Source: Microcaldota archaeon (GTDB taxonomy: Archaea > Micrarchaeota > Micrarchaeia > Micrarchaeales > Micrarchaeaceae). From it: DNA of 5,050 nucleotides. Each line of letters opens with the position of its first letter. Positions within the stretch are counted from its first letter, which is position 1. Both the position numbers and the translations under genes were made by a program. This document shows positions 4,757-5,050 of this stretch, in pieces. The stretch covers positions 1-5,050 of the forward strand of contig JAJZLZ010000060.1 of NCBI GenBank assembly GCA_021850375.1, given 5' to 3'. The notes below the pieces were generated by a model. That model worked only from the letters and a program-made list of their open reading frames with translations, made no database searches and was not told the DNA's origin.

Positions 4757-5050
4757 AGATTCCTTCCTCTTCTTATACCACAGTATCATCGGCATATTAC
4801 CAAGCCATGTGGTCAATAGGTCCGCAACCAGGCCCGCGAGTACCACCGCTGAGATCTCGATGTATGTAGGTATGTATGCGACGTATGCGACTATCAAAAG
4901 TACGCTAAATGAGAGTATTGCTGTTAGAGTCATTGTTGTGCCCGTCTTAAACGATGAATATGCGCGCTGCTCGGGGGTGAATTCGCTGCGCTTTAGTACG
5001 CGTATACTAGATAGCATGTCAGTATCTATCGAGTACCCAAGAAGCATCCA
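4751..5050 (-). CDS. secF: protein-export membrane protein SecF, C-terminal part (cut by right edge)
   Basis: I see the last 99 codons of SecF; the frame stays open through the first codon (Trp, 5050-5048), so the Met at 5047 is internal and the N-terminal part lies outside the window. The segment LLGYSIDTDMLSSIRVLK (positions 3-20 of the visible part) is the SecF signature with the DTD pair. Two further helices follow at about 37-60 and 62-92, the second containing GLVADLLTTWLGN, another conserved SecF stretch, and the protein ends in a basic tail (KKRKESR). SecF pairs with SecD, and the secF-secD order is the usual archaeal one. The promoter must lie beyond the right edge. Confidence 0.93.
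   Translation of the reverse strand, partial: WMLLGYSIDTDMLSSIRVLKRSEFTPEQRAYSSFKTGTTMTLTAILSFSVLLIVAYVAYIPTYIEISAVVLAGLVADLLTTWLGNMPMILWYKKRKESR

Overview
The window looks archaeal and most likely comes from a small-genome DPANN lineage, perhaps Micrarchaeota-like. The grounds are an archaeal-type SecF/SecD pair and an archaeal NMD3-family protein. In addition, AT-rich TATA boxes (some preceded by purine-rich BRE-like bases) lie about 25-45 nt upstream of start codons, and oligo-T tracts follow genes. The lineage assignment is an inference from gene style and is tentative.

Layout. Six of seven genes lie on the minus strand. From the right edge, reading leftward, there is the C-terminal part of secF (cut by the window edge), then secD, translationally coupled to it, and then nmd3 with its own TATA box. 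Next comes the only plus-strand gene (2075-2353), convergent with nmd3. It encodes a 92-residue protein that I read as a divergent histone-fold protein. A 269-nt divergent intergenic region (1806-2074) separates it from a minus-strand cluster of three envelope-type genes. These are a six-TM protein of unknown function (1128-1805), a signal-peptide/beta-domain/Ser-Thr-rich/C-terminal-anchor surface protein (417-1085), and the start of a secreted protein with evenly spaced cysteines (194 leftward, cut by the edge).

How the genes fit together. SecD/SecF assist protein export through SecYEG. Two of the remaining genes encode Sec-type signal peptides and would be SecYEG clients, and a third encodes a polytopic membrane protein. 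Asn-X-Ser/Thr sequons are dense both on the predicted SecD ectodomain (12) and on the surface protein (7), consistent with an N-glycosylated cell surface. NMD3 belongs to large-subunit ribosome biology. The histone-like gene would belong to chromatin or DNA binding, but it lacks several canonical histone residues.

The items most worth a second look are the divergent histone-like gene, a tandem 8-bp repeat abutting the TATA box of the left-edge secreted protein gene, the C-x11-C-x11-C pattern in that protein, and an ELSxNGIY peptide shared by two neighbouring membrane proteins. I see no tRNA, rRNA, CRISPR array or insertion sequence. No clearly novel multi-gene system is demonstrable from this window alone.
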